NCBI GenBank assembly: GCA_951394045.1
Contig: OX595997.1
Span: forward strand, 496,001-560,000
Length of the DNA: 64,000 bases
Source of the DNA: Nitzschia sp. DOCU1
Taxonomy: Eukaryota > Bacillariophyta > Bacillariophyceae > Bacillariales > Bacillariaceae
Direction of reading: 5' to 3'
This document shows, piece by piece, positions 20,867-30,698 of this stretch. Position 1 is the first letter of the stretch. Each line of letters begins with the position of its first letter. The notes below the pieces were generated by a model that saw only the letters and a program-made list of their open reading frames with translations, made no database searches and was not told the origin of the DNA. The position numbers and the translations under genes were made by a program.

Positions 20867-21052
20867 GCCATGATATATCTCTTACAAAGCACATCAAGTT
20901 AAAACATGAAAAGAAGAAGGTACCGATCGAGGAGGGATAAAAGGAAGATATGATTCGATTCATTCGATATGGTAGGTAGGCTCGGCTTTGGCCGACAGGA
21001 CCTGGCACGGAACAAGATGTCTCCGAACAAAATGCGAGTATCTCTTTATAGG

Positions 21053-21077
21053 ATATGGATCATACCGTGATCCATAT
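21053..21077. repeat. Palindromic 25-bp motif (10-bp arms), first of three copies
   Basis: Arms ATATGGATCA and TGATCCATAT are perfect reverse complements around the 5-base spacer TACCG. A 17-base stretch (21054-21070) recurs exactly at 22677-22693, and the right half recurs with one change at 21252-21267. It could be a terminal or subterminal motif of a degraded transposon or a protein-binding site. Confidence 0.6.
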
Positions 21078-22676
21078 GTACCTAACTTTGACTAACTACT
21101 TGACCACCAATCATATCCTTTACCCCAAAACAGATGCCAGGACCGTGACGAGCACCATCCAAACTGTCTAAGTCATATCAGTCATTTCTCTCTTAGGCCC
21201 CTACGTCAAAAGTTACGGTAGTAAATGTCTTACTGTGCCGCGCGATTGCCGATACCATGATCCATATCTCGTCAAAATCCCCCCAAGCCCGTCACATATC
21301 AAAACATCCTCTTTTTTCCTGCTTCTTTTCACCAAATCATCTGTTTAAATATGAAGATTGATAGTAGGGGCAAAGGCGGGGGCAACGAGAGCTATGACGA
21401 GTGCAGTGGGGAATTTTCTACTCATTTTGCCATGGTTATTGCGACTCATGCCAGGCAAATTCAAATAAGTAATGGCAGGGGCAACTGAACAAAAAATAAA
21501 CCCCGCCAGTTGTTGGACCACGAAGTCCCTTGCATTTCCACAATAGAAGGCATGATCTCAAGGTTTCAAAGGGCAAAGAATGAGGAGACAAACGTTGCCT
21601 TCCGACCGGTTCGATTCAATGTGGGTGGGCAGTCTATTGGGAAATTTGGGCCTCTCCGTGATGCTTTTTCCCTACTTCTTTCAGTGAAACATCATCTTTG
21701 ATAGGCTGAACGCGATTGGGGGCAAGGGTGGTGGTGAGGAGAGCTATGACAAGCTCATCAAGGAATTTGGGACTTTCATTGAATGGAAAATGCGACTTAA
21801 TTAGCCATCATCCTGCAGCTCCAAGGAAGTCGCCAAAGAACAATCAACCAGACTAAGACAACCGGCCCTCAATGAAACATGGAGAGAGCTGTGGTCAATA
21901 GCACATCCATTTATGTCTGGCAGGGCGAAAGTGAGTGTAAAAACTACTCCAAATCAAGACGAGGTGGGGGGATCGACAAGGAAAAAGTTGGGATGCGAAT
22001 GAATGCGAATACAGCCACCAAACAACAGCAAAGTTGTGCTCATCTGGCCGATACTTAAACTACTTTGGTGCCTGTATGCAATCAGCACGCCATGCGCAGA
22101 TGGGTGCACTCCTGGACTGCATCATCATGCAGGTGGCGAAGGAGAAGAATAGAGACAGTGCAGAGAACACTGCTTTATGACAAAATGCTATAGAAACAAG
22201 CAAACTATGATAAACAAACGTGTCCAATAGTCAATACAATCACTAAATTGCAATCGCCTTTAGCCACTGGCGTTAGATCACACGAATTAGTTGATTATAG
22301 GGGCGATTCCATGAAAGTTGGGCTTAGAAGCCAGTTGGGAAAACGGTGGTCCCCTGCTGCAAACTCATCACAGAAATAAAAAAGAAAGCAGCCACCCGGC
22401 ACCTCTGATACAGTAGGCAACATCAAGATTAAAAAATTGTAATTGTATTATCACTTTTGATTGAGTTTAGCGGCAAATTGCATGAAAAAGGTCGAAAAAT
22501 GGGCAAGATTGGCGCATGAGTCGCATTGTCGCGCAGGTAGTAACATGTAGAGGGGGAGTTTTAAAAAAATTTCAACGGGGAATGCTACTGTAGTATGTTT
22601 TTTATATTCAAGCCAAGTTTCATCTCAAAAGAGTGTATTCTTGATATGTGACGGTAGATGGGGAGGAATTGATAGT

Positions 22677-22700
22677 TATGGATCATACCGTGAGTCATAT
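22677..22700. repeat. Second copy of the palindromic motif
   Basis: It shares 17 identical bases with 21054-21070; the right arm is altered at two positions so the palindrome is imperfect. It lies 240 bases before the helicase-associated frames. Confidence 0.55.
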
Positions 22701-22917
22701 TTTAATCCCATAAAGAGATACGAATGTAGATAAGAGCAACGTACGAAACGATAGGAAGAATTAGGGAAAACGGGTCCCCCTTTAAGTAAAAAAATCGCTA
22801 TAGAACTCGACGGTGACGAAAGTACAGCAGGATCGGAGAGGGGAAATCGCCAAGAACACGGCTGGCGAAAGGAACGAAGATTCCGTGTGAAGAATTTGGC
22901 GTTTGCTTGGAGCCTGA

Positions 22918-23181
22918 ATGCAGCAGCAGCGCAAGAAATATGAAGGACACAAAAAGCGAGGATTGACGAGGAGACGAATAATTGCCGAAATGGTTCGCGC
23001 AACTGAGCCAAAGGCCGTGCAAGAGTTTGACGAAGATGAGTACATGGCTCAATTGAGGGAATTGGGAGTTGGCGGGCTAGAGGAAGCTGGCGCAGATGAT
23101 GAAAAGAAGAAAGCAAAACGCGCAGCAAAGAAGCTTTTGAAGGAAGCGGTGGATTCTTACGATAAGCAAGAATACGGATGA
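22918..23181 (+). CDS. Lys/Glu-rich small ORF in front of helicase fragment
   Basis: An 87-codon frame from the ATG at 22918, directly preceded by an in-frame TGA. It is rich in charged residues ('KKRGLTRRRIIAEMVRA', 'DEKKKAKRAAKKLLKEA') and probably helical. It ends 19 bases before the first Met of the helicase fragment, in another frame; the helicase frame reads 'DDPVFGRA' upstream of that Met, so a one-base shift near 23179 would join the two. It may be part of the same decayed gene. Function unknown. Confidence 0.3.
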   Translation: MQQQRKKYEGHKKRGLTRRRIIAEMVRATEPKAVQEFDEDEYMAQLRELGVGGLEEAGADDEKKKAKRAAKKLLKEAVDSYDKQEYG

Positions 23182-23200
23182 TCCAGTTTTTGGACGCGCA

Positions 23201-24172
23201 ATGGCGCAGGCGCGAGATGGCAATGATTCAGACCTGCGCAAAATATTACGGACACGCGAGATATACGACAACAATTTGACTGTTCCACAGAACCTCACGG
23301 CACGTTACGCTGTACATACTAACCGCAAACGTGCCGAAATCAATGCAAGTGTGGTGCGCACATATCTACGCAAGTTTCATTGTGCTGACCGTGCACAGCC
23401 TATTCCAGATGGCGCTGTGATCATTCGGAGTTCCGGAAATTGGACTGTCACAAAGGGGGTAGTGAGCGATGTCCATCTCAAAGATTTGTGGGAATTCTGC
23501 TCAGATGCTGATGCAAGTACAAGAACATACAAGGTGGATCCTTTTCTTGCCCTCTTCCAAGGATGTGAATTGATGATGAGCGAAAACTTTGATGTGAAAA
23601 ACGGGATAGCGAATGGGACTTGTGCCCAATTTGTTCGAGTGGTAACAAAGCCACATGCAAAAATGGTTCCAATGAAAGTTCATGGGCGCTGGGTCAACAC
23701 AGTGGATATCAAAGACGTCGATCACATCCTGTTGCGCTACGACACCATGCATGCGCCAGCATTTGTGGGGCAGTTCAAAATTTTTCCGACAACAAAACCT
23801 GTGACCGTAAACTTTCCTTGCCCAAAAGAAATGAGCTCTACTGGTCGCTCTAACCAGCAGATGGACCTCGGACACCTTTCGTGCGTTTTGAACTACGCAA
23901 CCACAGTGCACAAATTGCAAGGGAAATCCGTTGATAATTTGGTGGTGGTGGAATGGTGCAAGACCCGTAACTGGGCATACGTGGTATTGTCAAGAGTGCG
24001 CACGTTGGCAGGAGTATTCTTGGTATCCGCGCTTCCTGAAGATATTTCTTTTGCACCATCCGAGCAATACCTTGCGATGATGGAATCATTTCGTGCTACA
24101 ATTTTGTCGACCGATCTTGGAGAAGAACAGATTGCATGCTTAGCTGCTGAGTTACCAGAGGATAATAACTAA
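23201..24172 (+). CDS. PIF1-like helicase, C-terminal part only (partial)
   Basis: A 323-residue frame that matches the second half of PIF1/RecD-type helicases: 'YAVHTNRKRAEIN' (motif III/IV region), 'NFDVKNGIANGTCAQFV' (the typical 'N..V..GI.NGT' element), 'TVHKLQGKSVDNLVV' (motif V) and 'WAYVVLSRVRTLAGVFL' (motif VI). The Walker A and B part is missing and no such motif occurs upstream in the window, so the product cannot be an active helicase. Such genes are often part of Helitrons or other mobile elements; the repeats upstream fit that, but no Helitron ends were identified. Confidence 0.75.
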   Translation: MAQARDGNDSDLRKILRTREIYDNNLTVPQNLTARYAVHTNRKRAEINASVVRTYLRKFHCADRAQPIPDGAVIIRSSGNWTVTKGVVSDVHLKDLWEFCSDADASTRTYKVDPFLALFQGCELMMSENFDVKNGIANGTCAQFVRVVTKPHAKMVPMKVHGRWVNTVDIKDVDHILLRYDTMHAPAFVGQFKIFPTTKPVTVNFPCPKEMSSTGRSNQQMDLGHLSCVLNYATTVHKLQGKSVDNLVVVEWCKTRNWAYVVLSRVRTLAGVFLVSALPEDISFAPSEQYLAMMESFRATILSTDLGEEQIACLAAELPEDNN

Positions 24173-24931
24173 TACAACGCAATTAGATTTGGTGCTTGTG
24201 CTACATGATTGAGTACATGCACAGGTTTCGCAACATGAATAGTTTACTGAAGTGTAAAAAGCGGATTTTCACTGATCAATAAATGCGGCATAGTGAACAT
24301 TGTAATTGCGTAGGTTATTAGGAATGACCTGTGCGCCAAAACACAACGTTTTTTATTCATCTGTCATACCTGTCTGAATGCAAGTCCTATGTCCGACTCA
24401 ATCACGTCGTATGTCAAGAATTGTGACAGGGGGGTCGCGTTCTTCTTCTAAGTAGACAGACGCGCACGTGCTCGGTTTGTAAGTACTGCGAGGATGGCAG
24501 GAGAGCAAGCCCACCATACACATATTGTATTTGATAATCGTAAAAACGGTGATATTTTTTTCTGTTTAAGGAAGGCTATATAAAAATTTCAAATGCGATC
24601 TAAAAAATGATGCAAGGGGGTCCCTCCCCAAACCCCTCCTATTCTGGCGAGCTGGACAGCCTCGGATTCATTTCGTTGTCGGTCTCTATCGAACGCATCG
24701 AACGTGTCCTACAACGTTCGTGGCGGCTGGCCCGGCGCTGGCGGAATGAGAACGCAGAGAACGACCACGAAATAGGTGAGATTTGCGAGCACCCTGCGCA
24801 TCCAACGCCTGCAGCAAGAGCACCATGATACGGCACCAGCGGCACCGACCGTATCACTACGGCAGATGCTCAAAATACCGACCTGTTGTATGGTATTGTA
24901 GTCTCCAACCGATCCAAAAGATACCCACAAG
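24173..24931. other. Intergenic after helicase fragment
   Basis: AT-rich, with an A/T-rich stretch and a short run of G/C hairpins near 24610-24650. Small frames on both strands (up to 100 codons) show no motif. Nothing else recognised. Confidence 0.4.
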
Positions 24932-25516
24932 ATGCCTCCTACCGATCCACAAAATAACAACAATGCACCTCCCTCTCAAATCAAACGGTATCGTTCCGTC
25001 TTGGCCGAGGTCATGTCCTCGATTGATCCCGGCTCGGTCTATCCCTCCAATTACGATTTTGGTCCCTTGGAATTGCAAAACCTAAAACCGCACCACATTC
25101 GGAAATGGATGTGTCTCAAAGTCTATGGCAAACCACATGTGGATCTAGACAGAGAGATTCCTACCCTAGGTCGTTCGGCTTCTTTGGAGTATTACAAAAA
25201 GGCCGTCTCGTATTTCATGCCTTTAAAGCATGAAAACTGGGACGAACTCACGGAACGAGGGAATCCCACCAAGAGCATGGCGGTCCTCGAGGTTGTCAAG
25301 GCCGTCAAAGATTATGAAAAACGAAATCGTCGAGCCTTGGCAGCGGCTGTGGCGGCACCTACTGTGAAAAAAGCCAGGCCCGGTAGTAGTGGAGGCAAAC
25401 AACCCATGTTGGCGGCATTACTTGCCGAAGTACAAGGTATGAGACAAGATGCCACACGGGTAGTAGAACGATTGACGCGCATGGAAGAAATCTTGGCAGA
25501 GAATTTGGAGCATTAA
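24932..25516 (+). CDS. Repeat-associated diatom family protein ('HHIRKWM...GRSASLEYYKKA')
   Basis: A 194-residue protein whose centre (about 50-130) has 'LKPHHIRKWMCLKVYG', 'TLGRSASLEYYKKAVSYFMP' and 'GNPTKSMAVLEVVKAVK'. I recall this combination from multi-copy proteins in diatom and other stramenopile genomes, where it is thought to be linked to mobile elements and resembles the SAM-like N-terminal domain of tyrosine recombinases. There is no catalytic integrase domain here. The C-terminus is a coiled coil ('LLAEVQGMRQDATRVVERL'). The ATG at 24932 follows 'cacaag'. Family link is from memory and not verified. Confidence 0.6.
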   Translation: MPPTDPQNNNNAPPSQIKRYRSVLAEVMSSIDPGSVYPSNYDFGPLELQNLKPHHIRKWMCLKVYGKPHVDLDREIPTLGRSASLEYYKKAVSYFMPLKHENWDELTERGNPTKSMAVLEVVKAVKDYEKRNRRALAAAVAAPTVKKARPGSSGGKQPMLAALLAEVQGMRQDATRVVERLTRMEEILAENLEH

Positions 25517-25715
25517 TCGTGTGCTACGCCATGTATCCCGTGATTTGTACTAGTACAACTACTACGAGAAGGAAGCCATTCAATCTACAATATGTACAAA
25601 AGACTACATCTCTTTCGACCAATACAAAAGTAGCAAACGTCTATACTCTCTAGAACCCTATGATGGATCAAGTAGCTAGAGTAGCCAGAACCTTAAAACA
25701 AAACGAGACTAGTAG

Positions 25716-26385
25716 TTATGGTTCACCGCCACTACATAACCCAAGTCGTTGTTGTTCCTTGGCATATTCCTTCATTCTTTGCAACACTAGATGGATGCCA
25801 TCTCCACGATCTTGTGACAAACTATATTGAAATTGTCGTCGATTCGTTTGAAGCGTGCTTTGCATCAAGATTAGGAGTGGACGAGGAATCGAAGACAACC
25901 ACTCAAACAGATCCACACGTCCTTTCGAAAAGTCGCGGCGTTGCAGTAACACACGTCCTTGGGCCTTCCAATGTCCCCAAAACCAGCAGGGCGCCACGTT
26001 ATCGGTATCATTGGAAAACAAGACGGGAATACATCCAAAAGTTATCGAGTCACTCAAAGATTTACGCCAGGGAGCCTCACCCACGGGTTCTAAACAAAAG
26101 ATGGAATGTCCCTTGACTAACAATCCTAGCGTCGATTGATCCGGAGAAACCAACTGACAAATCGAAGTATTGTTGTATTGCCAACACAAGTCCCGGATAC
26201 GAAGTCGCAGGAGGAGACTGTTGGCGGTATTTCTCGAGTATAACTTGCAACGCATCCTCCCCACGACCGATACAATGCTTTGGATACGACAACCAAGAGC
26301 CCCATTCTTCGGGAACAAGTTTCCACATATCATTTTTATGATTGAAGATCATGATGCCACAAATCAAGCCAGCCCCATACGTCAT
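25716..26385 (-). pseudogene. Exostosin-like (GT47) glycosyltransferase remnant, frameshifted
   Basis: Two overlapping minus-strand frames make one gene-like run. The upstream frame (from 26385) reads 'MWKLVPEEWGSWLSYPKHC' and 'EDALQVILEKYRQQS'; near 26200-26220 the sense passes to another frame reading 'IRDLCWQYNNTSIC', then 'HSIFCLEPVGEAPWRKSL' and 'DSITFGCIPVLFSN'. The latter is the C-terminal signature of the exostosin domain (FCL.P.G..P.R.SL.DS...GCIPV.F). The N-terminal part, with any signal anchor, is not found. A frameshift and missing N-terminus suggest a pseudogene, though an unrecognised intron is possible. Confidence 0.6.
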
Positions 26386-26944
26386 CCATTGCCCTGGAGA
26401 AATCTTAGTTCGTCTCTATTCCACACCATTTTGCTTCGTGCGGTTTTGGTAGTTACAAGATTGACGATGAAGCCTCCATGATTCAAGTAGTAGTATCACA
26501 TGGACTCATTCTAGTAGCTCAAAGTTTGGGCAGCAGGAGGCGATACGTTGCTGCTCGCCATCGTCGTCGAGACATCGCAATCTGCAAAAAGATATCTCGC
26601 CAAAAGATGATGGCTATGTTGAATGACGCTTTTTCAGAACGGACTCACGGACGGACTGTGGAAGTCGATGATTCCATCCCACGCCGGGCGAGCTCAAAAT
26701 TTTCGTTCAAACGGTTGAACGGACAGGGCTTTTGCCGCAAGGAACAATAAAGTGACGCCGATTGCAAAAAACCCCACGAGACTTTTTGGATTGTCCAATT
26801 CTCCAAACAAAACCTCGATTGAGTGATTTGCCAGAGCAGGTCCACAACACGACAACATTTATGGTCCGGCAACAAGTGGTGCTGGAGTACTAGTTACTAG
26901 TATCGGCGATCATAGAAATCCAAGGAAGGAAAAACAACAACAAC
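26386..26944. other. Intergenic, upstream of the glycosyltransferase-like array
   Basis: Contains weak frames on both strands without motifs and the promoter of the gene at 26945. Some of it may be remnants of the upstream part of the exostosin gene, but I could not align it. Confidence 0.35.
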
Positions 26945-28417
26945 ATGCCAACAACCTTTACTGGAAGGCCACTCGTTGCCGTATTGTTGTTTTTCCCGGC
27001 TCTATTAAAGCTGACATTCGAACGGACGTTGATCTCCCCGATCGTTTCAAGCTTGAGAGGAAACATGAAGCAGCTTCATGTCGTCTATAATGAAGTACGA
27101 CCACTAGTCAATCTGGTGTTCGAAGAAGGGACAACACTCTCGCAGATTAGTAGTTCTAAGGCCAGCAGCAGGCAAGGAATCCAACCAGAAACAGAAGACA
27201 TCATCCACCAAGAAGAAATTCTTCAGCAGCACGACTCTTCCCCCGACGATCATCATGCCTCAGTTTTTCGAACCAACGTCGTCACCAATCCAAATTCCCC
27301 GACAGAGGATGGAGAGCCAGAACTCCATCACCACGTTAATCGAAACAATTCTTCAACCAATAATATGACGGATCATCATCAGCAGCAGTGGATGCCTTCC
27401 GATGCATGGATTGAAAGTTGCGTTCAGCGGCAATACGCAACCAATAACAACCTTAGTGCGCCCTTCGAGGTGCAATGGGTTTTGTATCGGTTAGGTGATT
27501 GCATCAACGTCGAATGCAGGCATTGTAGAGATTCTATGAAAGCCAGCGACCTAAAGGAACTGTCAATCGCTGGCGAGTATTGGCGAAACGAGGAGGCTTG
27601 CAACGCAACAGCCTCGAAGAACAATACTCTTAATGGTGTTGACGCCGGCGCCAATCTCGCATTTTTGAACAAGCTCTTTGATCGATACAAAACCAACCCA
27701 TATCCCTACAGCGAATCATGGCGAATTCCCGAGGACGATGAATTGGTCATACATTTGCGGCTCGGCGACGTCATGGACTTACCTTGTTATGTGGGTAAAA
27801 ATACCAAGCCTTTTCAAATGCTTCGCGACGGCCATGAAACCAGTCACGGGCCAAATGGGTACTATCCAAATGGCATCCGGAGCATAAGCCAATACCTGTC
27901 CATTATTCGAGAATCAGGCCTGACCAAGGTGGCGCTAAAGGGGGGCTCCCATAGACCCCAAACGTTCCCCAAGTCGAAAGTCTATACTCAATGTTTGGCC
28001 GATGCTATCCGTGCCGCTGGATACAACGTTACGACTTTAAGAGTCAACGGAGAAGACAACCCGGACCAGGACCTTTACTACATGTCGCATGCCAAATATT
28101 TCGTACGCTCAACGGGTGGCTACAGCCGCTTGATATCTAGACTGGTGGAAGAACGAGGAGGCACTGTGTTGGATCGAGACTTCCCAAAGCAAGTGCGACG
28201 ATCTGATGAGGAAAGGCAGAAACGGCTTCCGAAGAAGCAAGTCCAGAGACCACCACCTCCAAAGCAAATCCAGAAACCACCCGTCGGCATAACATCCTCG
28301 TTGGTGGAAGAACGGGGAGGCATGGTTTCGGAGAGAGAGTTCCCAGAGCAACAGCAACCAGCACCTGCGAGTCAGCAAGACCAGAAAACTCCATCGCCAG
28401 CGCTAACACAAGGGTAA
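26945..28417 (+). CDS. Fucosyltransferase-like type II membrane protein, array member 1
   Basis: 490 residues. A hydrophobic N-terminal helix ('LVAVLLFFPALLKLTF') is followed by a stalk and the family's domain: 'PSDAWIESCVQRQ', 'YRLGDCI' with four Cys nearby, 'LSIAGEYW', 'FDRYK.NPYPY', 'DDELVIHLRLGDVMD', 'MLRDGHET', 'GIRSISQYLSIIRESGLTK', 'LKGGSH', 'EDNPDQDLYYMSHAKYFV' and 'STGGYSRLISRLV'. The H-x-R-x-G-D motif plus the final Met-Ser...Ser-Thr-Gly-Gly-Tyr-Ser block resembles GT-B fold fucosyltransferases (GT11, FUT8, POFUT), so a Golgi fucosyltransferase-like role is inferred. This copy alone has a Pro/Lys/Gln-rich C-terminal tail with the 'LVEERGG' end repeated twice. Family not confirmed. 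Confidence 0.7.
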   Translation: MPTTFTGRPLVAVLLFFPALLKLTFERTLISPIVSSLRGNMKQLHVVYNEVRPLVNLVFEEGTTLSQISSSKASSRQGIQPETEDIIHQEEILQQHDSSPDDHHASVFRTNVVTNPNSPTEDGEPELHHHVNRNNSSTNNMTDHHQQQWMPSDAWIESCVQRQYATNNNLSAPFEVQWVLYRLGDCINVECRHCRDSMKASDLKELSIAGEYWRNEEACNATASKNNTLNGVDAGANLAFLNKLFDRYKTNPYPYSESWRIPEDDELVIHLRLGDVMDLPCYVGKNTKPFQMLRDGHETSHGPNGYYPNGIRSISQYLSIIRESGLTKVALKGGSHRPQTFPKSKVYTQCLADAIRAAGYNVTTLRVNGEDNPDQDLYYMSHAKYFVRSTGGYSRLISRLVEERGGTVLDRDFPKQVRRSDEERQKRLPKKQVQRPPPPKQIQKPPVGITSSLVEERGGMVSEREFPEQQQPAPASQQDQKTPSPALTQG

Positions 28418-29075
28418 TGTTTTACCGTCCACTACTACGGCTAGTTTCATCCAAAGCCATATGTTTGCTTACACTGAGGATCCTACGAGCTCTCATGCTC
28501 CTGATGGCGACGACGATACTACGACTGCTGCCGAGACAAAGATGTCTCCCAACTCTTTGTCACTTGTCTCGCTGCTCTCATTTCCACTTGTGTGATTAGA
28601 TGGATTGTTCTTTATTAGAGATCGTAAGCTTGCTGCTAAAGGCAGCCAATAAGTGCGTGGTTATCCAGGTCATCATCCATCTAGTGAAGAGAAAATATCG
28701 GCATTTCATTTCTTCCAACGTTGAATGAATGATCTGTGTGAAAATATTCGTGTTTGTAGATCATTTTAAAGTATTACGTAAACGGTATCATCAGGCTTGC
28801 GAAAGTAACCCGGATACACGCGTGGGCCTCCTCGCTTCATCCTTCTTCGAATTCCGCTATTTTGTTCCAATAGAGAAAGATAGAGTGCCAATCGATCCAC
28901 GGGGTCGCCATGATGGGCGATTTCATCGTACTTGCGATGATCGAAGATATGACATACAGTTTCAAAGACTAATATACGACCACATGACAACGCAAACTAG
29001 GCGACTGTTGCATCGATAGTCATAACTACTGCAAGACCCCTGGTCGACCAATATTGCATTCCGGCGTGTTAAAAA
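28418..29075. other. Intergenic between array members 1 and 2
   Basis: Short frames only; no sequence similar to the array domain was noticed. It should hold the promoter of member 2. Confidence 0.4.
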
Positions 29076-30146
29076 ATGGGCATCCGGATCGATGATCATG
29101 GGTCCGCTGCCAGAAATGACGTTTTGGGAAAGCCATTATTTTCATGGATTTATTATCTTTCGATTCTGCTCCTTTTGAATTTGGTGTTCGAAGGGGCAAC
29201 GCTATCCTCGCTGATCAAGGTCAGTATAACGGAAAAAGGATCAAGCGGTATTTATGACACCAACTCGACCAAGGGACATAAACAACACGCTGGTCCAAAT
29301 TCTTCGGAGAATAATACTATGACTGATCCTAAGAATCAGTGGATACCGTCCGATGCATGGATTGAAGGCTGCGTTCAACGCCAATATGACAGCAACAAAG
29401 AATTATTGTATGCGCCCTACGAAGTGAAATGGGTCCGATATCGGCTGGGGGATTGCATCCTGGAACGATGCAGGTATTGTAGGGACAATATGGCAGTTAG
29501 CAGCAACCTCATGTCGATTGCTGGCGAATATTGGCGCCACGTTTGCCATGAAAATGACAATGGCGATCAATATGATTCCCAAGGGGGCAATCTCACGTTT
29601 TTGAACGAGCTCTTTGATCGATACAAACTCAACCCCCACCCCTACAATGAAACGTGGCAAAGGCCCGAGGACGACGAACTAGTCATACATTTACGGATCG
29701 GGGACATTATGGATCTTCCAAAGTATGTGGGTAACGATACATCCGTGAATCAAATGCTTCGTGACGGCCATGATACGAGGCACGGCCCGAGGGCGTACTA
29801 TCCAAATGGCATCCGGAGCATAAGCCAATACCTGTCCATTATTCGAGAATCCGGTCTGACCAAAGTCGTTCTCAAGGGTGGTTCACACAAAGCCGAAGTC
29901 TACCCGAATTCGAGAATTTATAGTCAGTGTTTGGCCGATGCCATTCGTTCGGCGGGTTTCAACTTGACGACGTTTAGAGTCGACGGAGAAGACAATCCGG
30001 ACCAGGACTTTTACTACATGTCGCATGCCAAACATTTTGTACGTTCCACGGGTGGCTACAGCCACTTGATATCTCGATTGGTGGAAAAACGAGGGGGGCG
30101 TTGTTGGAATTATGTTAGCTTGCAAAGCAACATTGAGGCATTGTAG
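29076..30146 (+). CDS. Fucosyltransferase-like type II membrane protein, array member 2
   Basis: 356 residues, closest to member 1: both have 'NLVFE' and 'TLS' at the end of the membrane helix ('WIYYLSILLLLNLVF' here) and the same 'YYPNGIRSISQYLSIIRES' block, also at DNA level. The core motif is 'VIHLRIGDIMD' and the end is 'STGGYSHLISRLVEKRGG', followed by only about 18 residues, so it lacks the long tail of member 1. Several N-x-S/T sites in the stalk suggest lumenal glycosylation. Function as for member 1 by homology. Confidence 0.7.
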   Translation: MGIRIDDHGSAARNDVLGKPLFSWIYYLSILLLLNLVFEGATLSSLIKVSITEKGSSGIYDTNSTKGHKQHAGPNSSENNTMTDPKNQWIPSDAWIEGCVQRQYDSNKELLYAPYEVKWVRYRLGDCILERCRYCRDNMAVSSNLMSIAGEYWRHVCHENDNGDQYDSQGGNLTFLNELFDRYKLNPHPYNETWQRPEDDELVIHLRIGDIMDLPKYVGNDTSVNQMLRDGHDTRHGPRAYYPNGIRSISQYLSIIRESGLTKVVLKGGSHKAEVYPNSRIYSQCLADAIRSAGFNLTTFRVDGEDNPDQDFYYMSHAKHFVRSTGGYSHLISRLVEKRGGRCWNYVSLQSNIEAL

Positions 30147-30698
30147 TCGTTGTGGAAAGCCCTGACTACATAGATCCAATGCTTCTGTTATCCAAATGCT
30201 ACGAGGAGGCCAGGGTACAATAAACTGCCCCAACACACACTATCCCAAAGGAACAGAGAGCACACGTGCATTCATATTGGCCTGGCACTTTCAACGAGAC
30301 GATCTTCGGTAGTCTTACTAGCGGTGTGCGTTTTCCAAAGCAGCAACATGGACGCAATCGAGTATTTCGATTCTGGGGTCTGCAGCCTTAGGTGATGTAA
30401 AAGATGAGAGGGATCGGACCAAGAAATACGAGCAAACGCCTGTAACGAGCGCGATAAGCCTTGAAATCAAGCTAGTGGTCGCTACCATACGACTCGCATT
30501 ACCGGTAGTTCAGCTACTTTACTTTGTTACCAAAAAAATATGCGCTGACCATAATTTTCAAGTTTAAACATTTGACAGGCGAGACATGCATCACCCACAT
30601 TCTTGATCAACAATCAACGGCAATCACCCAATCATGCCCGCTAGATCTGATCTCTCCATATCCCATGATCCGATTCCATCCAACAATCACACCCGCAC
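30147..30698. other. Convergent intergenic between array member 2 and OsmC-like gene 1
   Basis: Should hold two 3' UTRs. No gene or repeat recognised. Confidence 0.4.

Larger units (their letters stand above)
20867..22917. other. Degenerate repeat-rich intergenic region
   Basis: Two kilobases without a recognisable gene. It holds three copies of a short palindromic motif (21053-21077, 21252-21267, 22677-22700) and two diverged copies of a segment that reads 'GKGGG.ESYD' in translation (from about 21369 and 21721, roughly 350 bases apart). One frame at 21510-21701 looks weakly coding ('FRPVRFNVGGQSIGKFGP'). Together with the truncated helicase downstream, this looks like the decayed body of one or more mobile elements. 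Confidence 0.45.

Noticed and set aside
24607..24828. 73-codon frame before the repeat-associated protein
   Set aside because: Compositionally plain, no motif, overlapped by other chance frames.
28417..29019. Additional array member between members 1 and 2
   Set aside because: None of the family motifs occurs in any frame here.
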